Shown here piece after piece: positions 57,969 through 63,518 of a stretch of 64,000 nucleotides of DNA; positions within the stretch are counted from its first letter, which is position 1; every line of letters begins with the position of its first letter. The stretch is from Symbiodinium natans (Eukaryota; Sar; Dinophyceae; Suessiales; Symbiodiniaceae). The notes under the pieces were generated by a model. The model searched no databases and was not told where the DNA came from. It saw nothing but the letters and a program-made list of their open reading frames with translations. The stretch spans positions 1 to 64,000 of the forward strand of contig CAJNDS010000946.1 in assembly GCA_905221605.1 (NCBI GenBank). Direction: 5' to 3'. The position numbers and the translations under genes are program-made.

Positions 57969-60900
57969 AGCCTCAACCCTCAACCCTCAACCCTGAACCC
58001 TGAACCCTGAACCCTGAACCCTGAACCCTGAACCCTGAACCCTGAACCCTGAACCCTGAACCCTGAACCCTGAACCCTACCTAACCCCTAAACCCTAGGT
58101 ACCAAGCCCCCAGCTTCTGTTTGTTGATGGCCCAGATCTTGTCCCACTCCATCATGTTCGTCGCCTTCAGGGCAAAGGGGAACACGGAGGGTCTGAGTTG
58201 TTTAAGGGGGGACCCTAGACCTAGCCCCACCCTAAACCCTAAACCCTAAACCCTAGGCCCTAAACCCTAAACCCCTCGGGTAGTATAGACAGGGGTAGTA
58301 GGGAAACCCATGAGCTCGGGGGCTTAGGGGCCTGAGCGATCAACTGAGCCCTGAAGCAGGAAAACCTAACTTCCTGCTCAAAACGCAAGGTTTTGGGCCC
58401 TACTTGCCGGATTCCCTAAACCCTAAACCTCTCTTTCATATGTATATAAACCCTAATGGCTTGGCCGGCAATTGTCAAAAAGTTGGCCGGCAATTGTCAA
58501 AAGTTGGCCGGCAATTGTCAAAAGTTGGCCGGCAATTGTTTTTTTGCACTTGCCGGCCAACTTACGACACTTTTGCAATTGCCGGCCAACTTTTGACAAT
58601 TGCCGGCCAACTTTTTGACAATTTCACGGGCCGGAACTGTCGAAAGTTGGCCGGCAATTGTCAAAGCTTGGCCGGCAATTGTCAAAACTTGGCCGGCAAT
58701 TGTCAAAACTTGGCCGGCAATTGTCAAAACTTGGCCGGCAATTGTCAAAACTTGGCCGGCAATTGTCAAAACTTGGCCGGCAATTGTCAAAAACTTGGCC
58801 GGCAATTGTCAAACTTGGCCGGCAATTGTAAAAATCACCCCCCTTCAGGGCCTGTGTTTAGGGTTTCAGGGCCCAGCGTTTACGGTTTCAAGGTTTCAGG
58901 GCCGGTGTTTAGGGATTCAGGGCCCAGCGTTTGGGGTTTCAAGGCCTCAGGGCTTGTGTTTAGGGTTTCAGGGCCCAGCGTTTAGGGTTTCAAGGCCTCA
59001 AGGCCTCAGGGCCTGTGTTTAGGGTTTCAGGGCCCAGGGTTTAGGGTTTCCAGGCTTCAGGGCCTGTGTTTAGGGTTTCAAGGCCTCAGGGCCTGTGTTT
59101 AGGGTTTCAGGGCCCAGCATTTCTCAGGGCCCATAGGGTTTCAAGGCCAGTGCCTGTTTTTAGGGTTTCAGGGCCCAGCGTTTAGGGTTTCAAGGCCGCA
59201 AGGCTCAGTTCCCAGCGTTTAGGGTTTCAAGGCCCCTGCGTTTAGGGTTTCAGGGCCCAGCGTTTAGGGTTTCAAGGCCTCATCAGGGCCTGTGTTTAGG
59301 GCCAATATGTAGGGTTTCAAGGTGCTTTTGAGGTTTCAGGGCCCAGCGTTTAGGGTTTCAAGGGCCTCAGGGCCCAGCGTTTAGGGTTTCAAGGCCTCAG
59401 GGCCTGTTTTTAGGGTTCCAGGGCCTCAAGGCCTGGGGTTTAGGGTTTCAGGGCAAGGCGGGCCCAGCGTTTAGGGGCTTCCGGGCCTGTGTTTAGGGTT
59501 TCAGGGCCTAGCATTTAGGGTTGATTTAGGGTTCCAGGCCTCAGGAGGGTTAGGGAGGGTTTTACCACTTACGACGGTTCTGCTTAGTGGTGCGTTTGGG
59601 GCCTGGTTAAAAAATTGAAAACTGAAATATTTTTCTAATGTTATGGGATCCAAATGGTGGGTGGGTAGATTTTCAGTACCAGAGTAGCGAGCTTGACTAG
59701 TGGGCTTGAGATGCTGAACCCTAAACCCTAAACCCTAAACCCTAAACCCTAAACCCTAAACCCTAAACCCTCCTCACCTTGGACATGCCCTGCGTCAGCA
59801 CGAAGTCTTTCAGTGCATCCACCGTCATCCCACGGCGCATCACCCCCTGAACCTGAGGGGGATCAGGGTCTCAGGGTTTAGGGTTCAGGGTTCAGGGTTC
59901 AGGGTTCAGGGTTCAGGGTTTAGGGTTTAGGGTTTAGGGTTTAGGGTTTAGGGTTTAGGGTTTAGGGTTCAAGGTTCAGGGTTCATTGTTTAGGGTTTAG
60001 GATTTCGGGTTCAGGGCGGGGGTTTGGGGTGTTTTGGAGCTTTCGGGTTGCAGGATGATGTAGAGGCTCCGGCTCCTAAGCCCAAGCCAGAAAAAATAAG
60101 CCCATAGCCCATGGCCCATGGTGCAGCTACAACACCCAAAACCCAAACCCTAGCCACCCTACGCCCATCCTAAGCCCTAATCTCCCTCGTAACCCTAAAG
60201 CCCATCCACCCTAAACCCTGAATCCTAGTTCCTAATCCCTGATCTAGGCCTCATCAACCTAAACCCTTATCATTATCCTTAAGCCGTAATTAAACCCTCA
60301 TCACCCTGAATTATCACCATAAACCCTCATCCCTAAACCCTAAACCCTGAACCCTGAACCCTGAACCCTAAACCCGAAACCCGAAACCCTCGGGCTGCTG
60401 GCAGTGGGGAAGCGAGGGTCGTCCCAGCCTTCGACCTTCTCGAGACAGGTTTTAGGGTTTAGGGCTTAGGGTTAAAGTTTGGGTTTCGGGTTTAAGGTTT
60501 AGGGTTTACGGCCAGGTTTTAGGGGTTTTAGGGCGAGGAGCATCCCCAATCCCTTTCTCGTGTTGTTGGCGTTTTCCGGCGGGGGGGCCGGTGCGGAGCA
60601 TCCGAAACAGCTGCCACCAAACGCAGTCTTCACGAAGCCCATATTGGCGAATTTTGCCGAAAAAGCTGCTCCAAGTGCCCCAAGTCTTGCGCTCTAAGAA
60701 CACAAAGGCACAAACAAAAAACCTTCCCCAACACCCCTTCGTATGAAACACTGGCAGCCGTGGCACTTTCCATTACGTGCAAAGCAGCCTTGGGCAAATT
60801 ACCACCGCGTGACCTTGTAGGGGTTTGAGGTCAAACAGTTTGGGAGTTGAAGGCTCCCCTAAACCCCCAAAATCCGATTAATTTGGAGCCTTAGCACTAC

Positions 60901-62833
60901 GCCGGAACGCCCGTGAGAACCCTTAAAAACCCTAAACCCTAACTAAACCCTAAACCCTAAACCCTAAACCCTAAACCCTAAGCCCTAAGCCCTAAGCCCT
61001 AAGCCCTAAGCCCTAAGCCCTAAGCCCTAAGCCCTAAGCCCTAAGCCCTAAGCCCTAAGCCCTAAGCCCTAAACCCTAAACCCTAAACCCTAAACCCTAA
61101 ACCCTAAACCCTGAACCCTAACCCACAAAATGAGGAAGGCTAGGGTCGACACGTAGCCATTGTCCACGAACCAGGTGAGCTTCCGCTTCGATAGGATGGT
61201 GTAGGAGAACTGCGTCTTTGCCTTCGAACTCATGGATCGTCTCGAAGGAGCTTTAAGAGGGTTTAGGGTTTAGGGTTTAGATTTAGGGTTTAGGGTTTAG
61301 GGTTTAGGGTTTAGGGTTTAGGGTTTAGGGTTTAGAGTTTAGATTTAGGGTTTCGGGTTTAGGGTGAGGATGCTTGTTGGGGCAACCCCCTGCTGGGCTC
61401 CCGGCAAACTCCACCATCTCAACGTGGCGGGAGCCAGTGGCTTCGAGCACCCAACTGGGCAGAACAACCCTAAACCCTAAACCCTGAACTCTAAACCATA
61501 AACCCTAAACCCTAAACCCTAAACCCTAAACCCTAAACCCCCCCGAGTAGTTCGGTCCCATGGTTCTTCTAGCACGGACTGAGGGAATTAGGGCCCTGTA
61601 TCTACCCTTCCAAGGTTACCATAGGGTACCTCATTCCCTCATTCCCTACTAAGACCCAGCCAGTCGGTCCTGTGTAAGGTTTTGAGGTGCAGCGTGTGGC
61701 TTCGCTTCTGAACCCAGGGATTGAGCCGCGGACTCGTACATTGGGGCACGATCCCTGTATTCGATCGTTCGGAGAGCATGGGTGACGCCCTGTCATTTGC
61801 ATCGACATCAACTTGAAGCAGCACGAGAAGTCAGACAGACCGTGGTGCCTCAAGTGCGTCGACCACTGGGCAGGCGAAGTCGTAGGTTGGGTAAGCCTCC
61901 ACCAGGAGGGCGGGGTTGCAGACCAGGAGGGAGGAAACTCTCACTGTTGAAGCAGCACAAAAAGGAACCTTGTACTTGAATCCGTGCTTGTGATGGGGCC
62001 TCAATCACGCAAACTCTCCAAGGAAGCCACAACTGAGTCACAACTGGGCTTAGGGTTTTTAGGGGTCCTAAACAACCACATACACATAAGGATCCGACAA
62101 ACAGGATTTTTCGGAATCCCCCTTTTAGGGGGCCCTTATACCCCACTAGTAGGATCCTTATGTTTATCTGGCTTTTTGAGCCCCTGATTTAGGGTGTAGG
62201 GCTGAGTTGCCCCGCGTGTCCGTCTTGCAGCGATAGAAGACTGGATCGCGCAGGCATTTGTTCGCACACTGCATGTCCTGGCAACGGCCCCCAAAATCTT
62301 GGCGAGACCCAAGACTACCCTAGGAAAAATAGGGCGCTCTTTTTGGTGTACAGGAGCTTATAAGGGAGCCCAAACACTACAAGAGGGAAGAAGGGCCTAA
62401 CCCGAAACCCTAAACCCTAAACCCTAAACCCTAAACCCTAAACCCTAAACCCTAAACACTAAACCCTAAACCCTAAACCCTAAACCCTAACCCTACTGTG
62501 GGTGCTTTGTCTGTGATCTCTGCTTGGGATTTAGCACCGCAAAAGAATAACTCAGCACCAGGACACAAAGAGGACCTGGCACGCGCTGGCATCCAGAAGC
62601 CAGAGGGGTTTAGGGTTTAGGGCTTAGGGTTTAGGGTTTGGGGTTTCGGGTTTAGGGTTTAGAGTGCCGAACTAAACCCTACATTCGGGTCAGACTCCTG
62701 AGCTCTACATCCTACACCCCCAACTAAACCCTAAATCCAACTTAGACCCTGAACCCTGACAAAACCCGACCCCCAAAACATGCCGAGAGCACCATCCTCC
62801 CCCGGACGCACATCTTCAGCCCCTCCTCGGAGC
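38185..62833 (-). CDS. glutamyl-tRNA synthetase, cytosolic type, with C-terminal tRNA-binding domain (multi-exon)
   Basis: Over 30 exons of 13-83 nt read in order as one enzyme charging tRNA(Glu). The catalytic half has CANKCLRDPVFYRC, YPTYDFACPVVDALE, the KMSKS-type loop [36 protein letters not shown] and MMEWDKIWAINKQ. The anticodon-binding half has KHPKNDEIGERL, GEQVTLLHWGNAFV, LREFDHLVTK, DDLNGIINPQS, GYFIVDRPAFQPG and VLVKIPDGKSK. A Lys/Asp/Ala linker follows. An EMAPII/Arc1p-like domain then runs AEKLYCEEIDLGEGAP, IASGLRAHL, VLANLKPR, KLVGFESQGMVMCA, PPAGAQVGERVVAEG, WEVLRPGCVTN, CKSVASGAIS and stop. The HIGH region is not seen. The PHHRTG-type segment and VELL are missing or unread. 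Introns hold inverted telomeric arrays. Identity is secure, but individual splice sites need RNA data. Confidence 0.9.
38828..38942. repeat. CCCTAAAA 8-mer array
   Basis: About 12 units of an 8-bp variant with a CCCTAAAG subset. It is within the last synthetase introns. Confidence 0.95.
38969..38993 (-). CDS. synthetase exon, TCKSVASG
   Basis: 25 nt. Acceptor GGGCCAG, GT donor. It keeps phase with both neighbours. Confidence 0.65.
39083..39420. repeat. TTTAGGG array with successive homogenised variants
   Basis: TTTAGGG, then seven TTCAGGG, then TTTTCGGG and TTTTTTCGGG, then about eight GGGTTTCG units, then GGGTTTA 8-mers. Each variant forms a block of its own. Confidence 0.95.
39581..39770. 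repeat. family A foldback split by a telomeric array
   Basis: Left end TTGGGATGTTGCCCC, then a TTTAGGG/TTCAGGG array (39651-39757), then the terminal GGGGGAACATCCCAA. The inner right arm has been replaced by the array. Confidence 0.75.
39880..39947. repeat. CCCTAAA array
   Basis: About nine units with CCCTGAA variants. Left flank (+) of the 39993 exon. Confidence 0.95.
39993..40042 (-). CDS. synthetase exon, APWEVLRPGCVTN
   Basis: Codes TGKAPWEVLRPGCVTN of the tRNA-binding domain. CTCAG acceptor, probable GA donor. Confidence 0.65.
40079..40262. repeat. (GGTCTAGAG)n 9-mer array
   Basis: About 19 units of a 9-bp derivative of the telomeric word, with TATAGGGTC and CTCTAGGGT end variants. 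Confidence 0.95.
40435..40500. repeat. family D foldback, right end missing
   Basis: Starts GAGCCCAATCCCCCTTAAT and keeps ATATACCTTACATC. No GGTATTGGGC end is visible. Confidence 0.5.
40714..40761 (-). CDS. synthetase exon, LEMLEADDKLNEKHH
   Basis: Acceptor CCGCAG, donor GCCCAAC. It follows VVAEG in phase. Confidence 0.65.
40930..41560. other. intron DNA: CCCC/AAA-rich words, poly-C and AT repeats
   Basis: CCCCAAA-like words, a C run at 41385-41402, then A, (AT)n and (AAT)n at 41403-41492. No exon was seen. Confidence 0.6.
41578..41620 (-). CDS. synthetase exon, PPAGAQVGERVVAE
   Basis: Acceptor GATGCAG, donor GCTGCGG. It is a clear tRNA-binding-domain strand. The preceding VELL-like residues are not found. 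Confidence 0.75.
42298..43838 (-). CDS. ubiquitin-like/ankyrin-repeat protein, four exons, nested in a synthetase intron
   Basis: Exons 43838-43737, 43558-43460, 43016-42936 and 42648-42298 give 210 residues with an exact frame. Exon 1, MPMLRVRMLSGEDVAEVPLD onward, and exon 2, LPPRFRQRLLLAGESLEDAT to MELEL, form a ubiquitin-like fold. Exon 3, VLLAYSEPSAADVEELMDAA, is the linker. Exon 4 carries three ankyrin repeats: GCTALMQASPHGHVDVMKLL, GYTALMAASVQNRVEVVRLL and GWTALTLASQLGHMGVVQLL. It ends DPGQR and TGA. Donors are GT, GT and GC, with AG acceptors. Intron 1 holds a family D foldback and TTTAGGG units. Intron 2 holds an 18-bp-duplicated array. Intron 3 holds a CCCCAAA array. The gene lies on the same strand, entirely between synthetase exons 44835 and 41620. 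An earlier in-frame start in exon 1 is possible. Confidence 0.9.
42744..42880. repeat. CCCCAAA array
   Basis: About 15 CCCCAAA units ending in CCCTAAA. It lies in intron 3 of the nested gene. Confidence 0.95.
43010..43131. repeat. TTTAGGG array flanked by an 18-bp direct repeat
   Basis: GCAGGACCTGCACCATTG occurs at 43010-43027 and 43114-43131, exactly bracketing about 12 TTTAGGG units. The left copy contains the splice acceptor of nested-gene exon 3. Confidence 0.95.
43330..43440. repeat. short tandem repeat in intron 2 of the nested gene
   Basis: Three or four copies of TTCCTTATTGGGCTTTAAGT followed by ATTCATAT. Confidence 0.75.
43575..43627. repeat. TTTAGGG array in intron 1 of the nested gene
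   Basis: About seven units next to the exon 2 acceptor. Confidence 0.9.
43633..43727. repeat. foldback element, family D
   Basis: GCCCAATACCCCTTAAATAA and the complementary CTGAATTAAGGGGTATGGG. It ends 9 bp from the exon 1 donor. Confidence 0.7.
44107..44220. repeat. 60-bp tandem duplication
   Basis: 44107-44160 and 44167-44220 are identical over 54 bp (GGGGCTACTTAGGTATGCAG onward). Confidence 0.95.
44835..44895 (-). CDS. synthetase exon, KLVGFESQGMVMCATSADGK
   Basis: Acceptor CTCCGCAG only 7 nt from CCCTAAA (sense), GT donor. It joins NLKPR in phase. Confidence 0.85.
45601..45647 (-). CDS. synthetase exon, EMEGQLVTVLANLKP
   Basis: AAAAG acceptor, GCGCACG donor. Flanked by CCCTA-type repeats on the left and TTTAGGG on the right. 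Confidence 0.85.
45754..45868. repeat. CCCTAAA array
   Basis: About 15 units with CCCCTAA variants. Confidence 0.9.
45984..46644. repeat. 43-bp perfect inverted repeat bounding facing arrays
   Basis: 45984-46026 is the exact reverse complement of 46602-46644. TTTAGGG repeats follow the first arm and CCCTAAA units (46487-46601) precede the second. A synthetase exon lies in the loop. Confidence 0.95.
46387..46422 (-). CDS. synthetase exon, IASGLRAHLKQE
   Basis: 12 codons in phase. TGCTGAG acceptor and a GA donor (GACACGG). Confidence 0.75.
47236..47289 (-). CDS. synthetase exon, AEKLYCEEIDLGEGAPRQ
   Basis: AACCAG acceptor, GCAGGG donor. This is the most diagnostic exon of the EMAPII-like domain. 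Confidence 0.9.
47305..47363. repeat. TTTAGGG array
   Basis: About eight units, 15 bp from the 47289 acceptor. Confidence 0.95.
47445..47900. other. coding-like + strand patch and a foldback
   Basis: + frames read RRQLAVPTRKDMFEAKLLMG and EDLRIMQEYVQRVSMKDVKV. A foldback at 47712-47842 has arms CCCAGACCCCTG / CAGGGGTCTGGG and GGATCCAAAAAG / CTTTTTGGATCC. The identity of the frames is unknown. Confidence 0.35.
48105..48310 (-). CDS. possible exon near the tRNA-binding domain
   Basis: The frame reads TISRLALWTQKIPGSDGHLY then WMDNG. The RL-L---KI spacing and following WMDN partly resemble the start of the EMAPII fold expected between FSR and AEKLY. Splice sites are not settled. Confidence 0.35.
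48424..48482 (-). CDS. synthetase exon, AKAKAAPGKAAERPLEDFSR
   Basis: GCGCCAG acceptor, GC donor. End of the linker and start of the tRNA-binding domain. Confidence 0.75.
48494..48735. repeat. TTAGGGC / TTTAGGG mixed array
   Basis: Blocks of GGGCTTA alternate with GGGTTTA. Confidence 0.95.
48845..48912 (-). CDS. possible synthetase linker exon
   Basis: The frame GALTHKKHEMRK follows an AAG acceptor in phase with GGK. Donor is uncertain. Confidence 0.4.
49570..49700. repeat. foldback-type element with (AT)n core
   Basis: GATGGCCCGTAAAACCCTCT onward is about 85% alike to 62909-62977 (CTTGAATATGACCCTC shared). It carries an AT microsatellite at 49642-49667. Confidence 0.65.
49830..49901 (-). 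CDS. synthetase exon, Lys/Asp/Ala linker
   Basis: 24 codons of AGKADKGDK-type repeats. CATGCAG acceptor, GCGCCG donor. Confidence 0.7.
50695..50736 (-). CDS. synthetase exon, EKPEKEAAAGAVE
   Basis: CTGGAG acceptor and GTATACG donor. Low-complexity linker. Confidence 0.6.
51174..51213 (-). CDS. synthetase exon, VDPSKLQGAAGQK
   Basis: CACGGAG acceptor, GCCCGG donor. It follows DGKSK...KSK in phase. Confidence 0.75.
51237..51420. repeat. TTTTAGGG 8-mer and TTTAGGG array
   Basis: About ten TTTTAGGG units followed by about nine TTTAGGG units. Confidence 0.9.
51643..52006. repeat. long CCCTAAA array
   Basis: About 50 units with CCCCGAA and CCCTGAA variants. It ends 5 bp from the exon 52010 donor. 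Confidence 0.95.
52010..52084 (-). CDS. synthetase exon, KPLNRRMVLVKIPDGKSK
   Basis: 25 codons. GC donor (GCTGGGG). Left flank CCCTAAA, right flank TTTAGGG. Confidence 0.8.
52112..52194. repeat. TTTAGGG array
   Basis: About 12 perfect units. Confidence 0.95.
52509..52598. repeat. foldback element, family A
   Basis: Complete: TTGGGATGTTCCCCCTTATA to GTATAAGGGG...TGTCCCAA. Confidence 0.85.
52729..52775 (-). CDS. synthetase exon, RGYFIVDRPAFQPGQ
   Basis: CGAAG acceptor. It lies between two family A foldbacks. It completes QLE-RRGYF in phase. Confidence 0.85.
52815..52907. repeat. foldback element, family A, right end replaced by TTTAGGG
   Basis: TTGGGATGTTCCCCCTTGTA to TATAAGGGGGAAC, then GTTTAGGG instead of ATCCCAA. 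Confidence 0.85.
53269..53326 (-). CDS. synthetase exon, AIGDPLLRGLAKGSMMQLE
   Basis: CCCCAG acceptor, GT donor. Confidence 0.85.
53352..53448. repeat. TTTAGGG array
   Basis: About 13 units. Right flank of exon 53326. Confidence 0.95.
53640..53755. repeat. CCCCAAA / CCCTAAA mixed array
   Basis: About 16 units. Left flank of exon 53774. Confidence 0.95.
53774..53840 (-). CDS. synthetase exon, PKMEDDDDLNGIINPQSVVD
   Basis: TGCCAG acceptor, GCTTGG donor. Confidence 0.9.
54050..54300. other. AT-rich intron patch with C and G runs
   Basis: Shares AAACCATATGAAAAACCAAC with 54619-54640. No exon was seen. Confidence 0.5.
54786..54888. repeat. CCCTAAA array
   Basis: About 14 units. Left flank of exon 54917. 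Confidence 0.95.
54917..54960 (-). CDS. synthetase exon, VTHLVLREFDHLVTK
   Basis: GTTGCAG acceptor, GCCGGG donor. The codon is split AA|G across the join to PKMEDD. Confidence 0.9.
54984..55099. repeat. TTTAGGG array
   Basis: About 16 units. Confidence 0.95.
55145..55179 (-). CDS. synthetase exon, EVPKLDEQAAW
   Basis: 35 nt. TTCAAG acceptor, GTGAGG donor. Phase agrees with both neighbours. Confidence 0.6.
55431..55472. repeat. half of a family A foldback
   Basis: Only the right arm, GTTCAGGACTGTTAGTATAA to ACATCCCAA. Confidence 0.75.
55788..55831 (-). CDS. synthetase exon, SGKVTELVGRLNLE
   Basis: GCCAAG acceptor, GC donor. Typical beta strand of the anticodon domain. Confidence 0.8.
55922..55941 (-). 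CDS. synthetase 20-nt micro-exon, DKITRDK
   Basis: GACAAGATCACTCGCGACAA between an AATTGAG acceptor and a GCTTC donor. Joined to GAGCGG it reads DKITRDKSGKVTE, the family sequence. Confidence 0.7.
56074..56164. repeat. foldback element, family A, right end replaced by CCCTAAA
   Basis: TTGGGACGTTCCCCCTTACA to GTTAGTATAAGGGGA, then CCCTAAA units. Confidence 0.85.
56164..56258. repeat. CCCTAAA array
   Basis: About 13 units, some CCCCAAA. Left flank of exon 56292. Confidence 0.95.
56292..56354 (-). CDS. synthetase exon, AIETGEQVTLLHWGNAFVET
   Basis: GCGCAG acceptor, GC donor (or GA three codons earlier). Confidence 0.9.
56384..56455. repeat. TTTAGGG array
   Basis: About nine units. Right flank of exon 56354. 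Confidence 0.95.
56625..56722. repeat. foldback element, family B
   Basis: AAAATATTCTTTCCTTATAG to GGGGGATTCTTAAGCAAATG. Related to 9382-9465 and 38641-38730. Confidence 0.6.
56998..57076 (-). CDS. synthetase exon, KHPKNDEIGERLLIHSKDIY
   Basis: Continues IEQEDR. The start may extend to LPRK (57087). The join to AIETGEQ needs a one-base-shifted G donor. Confidence 0.85.
57335..57434. repeat. foldback element
   Basis: GGGGGTTGATCTGAT and the complementary ATTTGGATCAACCCCCC, with inner CCTCTTTTGG / CCAAGAGG. Confidence 0.6.
57447..57507 (-). CDS. synthetase exon, IDPIVPRYPAVAEDAVRAAD
   Basis: CACCAG acceptor, GTAGGG donor. It joins INKQKL to give KLIDPIVPRY. Confidence 0.85.
57840..58080. repeat. 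CCCTAAA to CCCTCAA to CCCTGAA array
   Basis: Successive homogenised blocks: CCCCAAA, about eight CCCTCAA, then about 17 CCCTGAA. Confidence 0.95.
58111..58164 (-). CDS. synthetase exon, ATNMMEWDKIWAINKQKL
   Basis: CCTGAAG acceptor. The donor is an apparent GG. Confidence 0.9.
58461..58830. repeat. TTGGCCGGCAATTGTCAAAA tandem repeat with inverted segment
   Basis: About 13 direct units of 21-23 bp. Units at about 58543-58620 run in the opposite orientation, so the block can fold. The unit itself contains the palindromes GGCCGGC and CAATTG. Confidence 0.95.
58846..59550. repeat. 50-bp composite repeat
   Basis: GTTTAGGGTTTCAGGGCCCA then GCGTTTAGGGTTTCAAGGCC, repeated about 12 times with variation. 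Confidence 0.9.
59712..59770. repeat. CCCTAAA array
   Basis: About eight units, 7 bp from the exon 59778 donor. Confidence 0.95.
59778..59852 (-). CDS. synthetase exon, [20 protein letters not shown]
   Basis: CCCTCAG acceptor, GTGAGG donor. 25 codons. Confidence 0.95.
59872..59995. repeat. TTTAGGG / TTCAGGG array
   Basis: Blocks of GGGTTCA then GGGTTTA. Confidence 0.95.
60403..60435 (-). CDS. synthetase exon, [11 protein letters not shown]
   Basis: 33 nt. CGAGAAG acceptor, GCCAGC donor. Distinguishes GluRS from GlnRS. Confidence 0.95.
60925..61120. repeat. CCCTAAA array with a CCCTAAG block
   Basis: About 14 consecutive CCCTAAG units (60979-61066) lie inside CCCTAAA units. Confidence 0.95.
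61153..61235 (-). CDS. synthetase exon, [15 protein letters not shown]
   Basis: Contains the KMSKS-equivalent LSKRK. GT donor. The upstream edge (FSYT or SSKAKTQ) is uncertain. Confidence 0.9.
61259..61350. repeat. TTTAGGG array
   Basis: About 12 units. Confidence 0.95.
61406..61454 (-). CDS. synthetase exon, WVLEATGSRHVEMVEF
   Basis: TGCCCAG acceptor, GC donor. Array orientation here is reversed relative to most exons. Confidence 0.8.
61640..61708 (-). CDS. possible synthetase exon
   Basis: The frame SHTLHLKTLHRTDW after a GGTTCAG acceptor is at the place of the family's VTHALRT-EY. The match is weak. Confidence 0.35.
61849..61896 (-). CDS. synthetase exon, AYPTYDFACPVVDALE
   Basis: GGTGGAG acceptor, GCACCACGG donor. 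The usual PHHRTG-KYK before it is absent. Confidence 0.85.
62211..62277 (-). CDS. synthetase exon, DMQCANKCLRDPVFYRCKTD
   Basis: TTGCCAG acceptor, GCAACTC donor. Confidence 0.9.
62311..62397. repeat. foldback-type element
   Basis: CCTAGGAAAAATAGGGCGCT onward resembles 37225-37318. Confidence 0.55.
62400..62495. repeat. CCCTAAA array
   Basis: About 13 units, with one CACTAAA. Confidence 0.95.
62784..62833 (-). CDS. synthetase exon, SEEGLKMCVRGRMVLS
   Basis: CCTGAG acceptor, GCATG donor. First synthetase exon recognised from the 5' side. Confidence 0.75.
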
Positions 62834-62908
62834 CTCAGGAGGCAGAGAGCTGGGATTCCACGCAAAACAGCCTGGGGATCGCCCTGTGCTGTCACAAGCC
62901 TTTCCTAG

Positions 62909-62977
62909 GATGGCCCTTCAACCCCTCTGAAAAATATTCCTGAATATGACCCTCTTAAACCCAATAAGGGGAAATAT
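62909..62977. repeat. element related to 49570-49640
   Basis: Shares GATGGCCC...AACCC-TCTGAAAAA and CTTGAATATGACCCTCTT-type sequence. Confidence 0.65.
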
Positions 62978-63050
62978 AAAATGTCCCAAGGGTCTACCTA
63001 GTTTCCTATGAGAGGCCGATGTGCTGGCAAGCTCAAGAAGCTTGCATGTT

Positions 63051-63400
63051 GGCACATCGCAGCACATCACATCACTGCCCATGCGAGGAAGGCAATTCGT
63101 GAACATCGGACTCCCTTGAGGAGTCAAGGATGGAGGAGATGAGGAAAGGGCATCAAGCAGTCAATGCGGTGGGCTCTTGGCAATCGCTTGCTCTGTCACA
63201 AGCCTTCCGATTATGTTGGCAAGCAAACAACGCATTTCAAAGAAGTGCATTTCAATCAAGTGCATTTTGGCACATCGCAGCACATCACATCACTGCCAAC
63301 GCGAGGAAGGCAATTCATGAACACATCTTCTTCGGACTCACTTGAGGAGTCAAGGATGGAGAAAAGGGCATCAAACAATCAATGCGTTTGGCTCTTTAAA
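63051..63400. repeat. 130-bp direct repeat
   Basis: 63051-63180 and 63269-63400 are about 85% identical (GGCACATCGCAGCACATCAC onward). No reliable gene was seen between 62980 and 63515. Confidence 0.85.
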
Positions 63401-63518
63401 TGGCTTGTATTTATTTTCAACGTTCACTCATTTGGCTCTTGTACACACCTTCCCATCACAAGAAAAAGAACTGGAGTTGTCGTCGAAGATTATGTTACCA
63501 TCCGGTTCCTCAAGCAGA

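Noticed and set aside
58461-58830. Possible CRISPR array
   Set aside because: Units are directly tandem without unique spacers, and the context is eukaryotic.
60506-60766. 86-residue minus frame between synthetase exons
   Set aside because: It is intron sequence with no matching motif, and the known exons on either side join without it.
61782-61979. + strand frame with a CLKC motif
   Set aside because: The opposite strand encodes YPTYDFACPVVDALE of the synthetase, which explains the coding-like composition.
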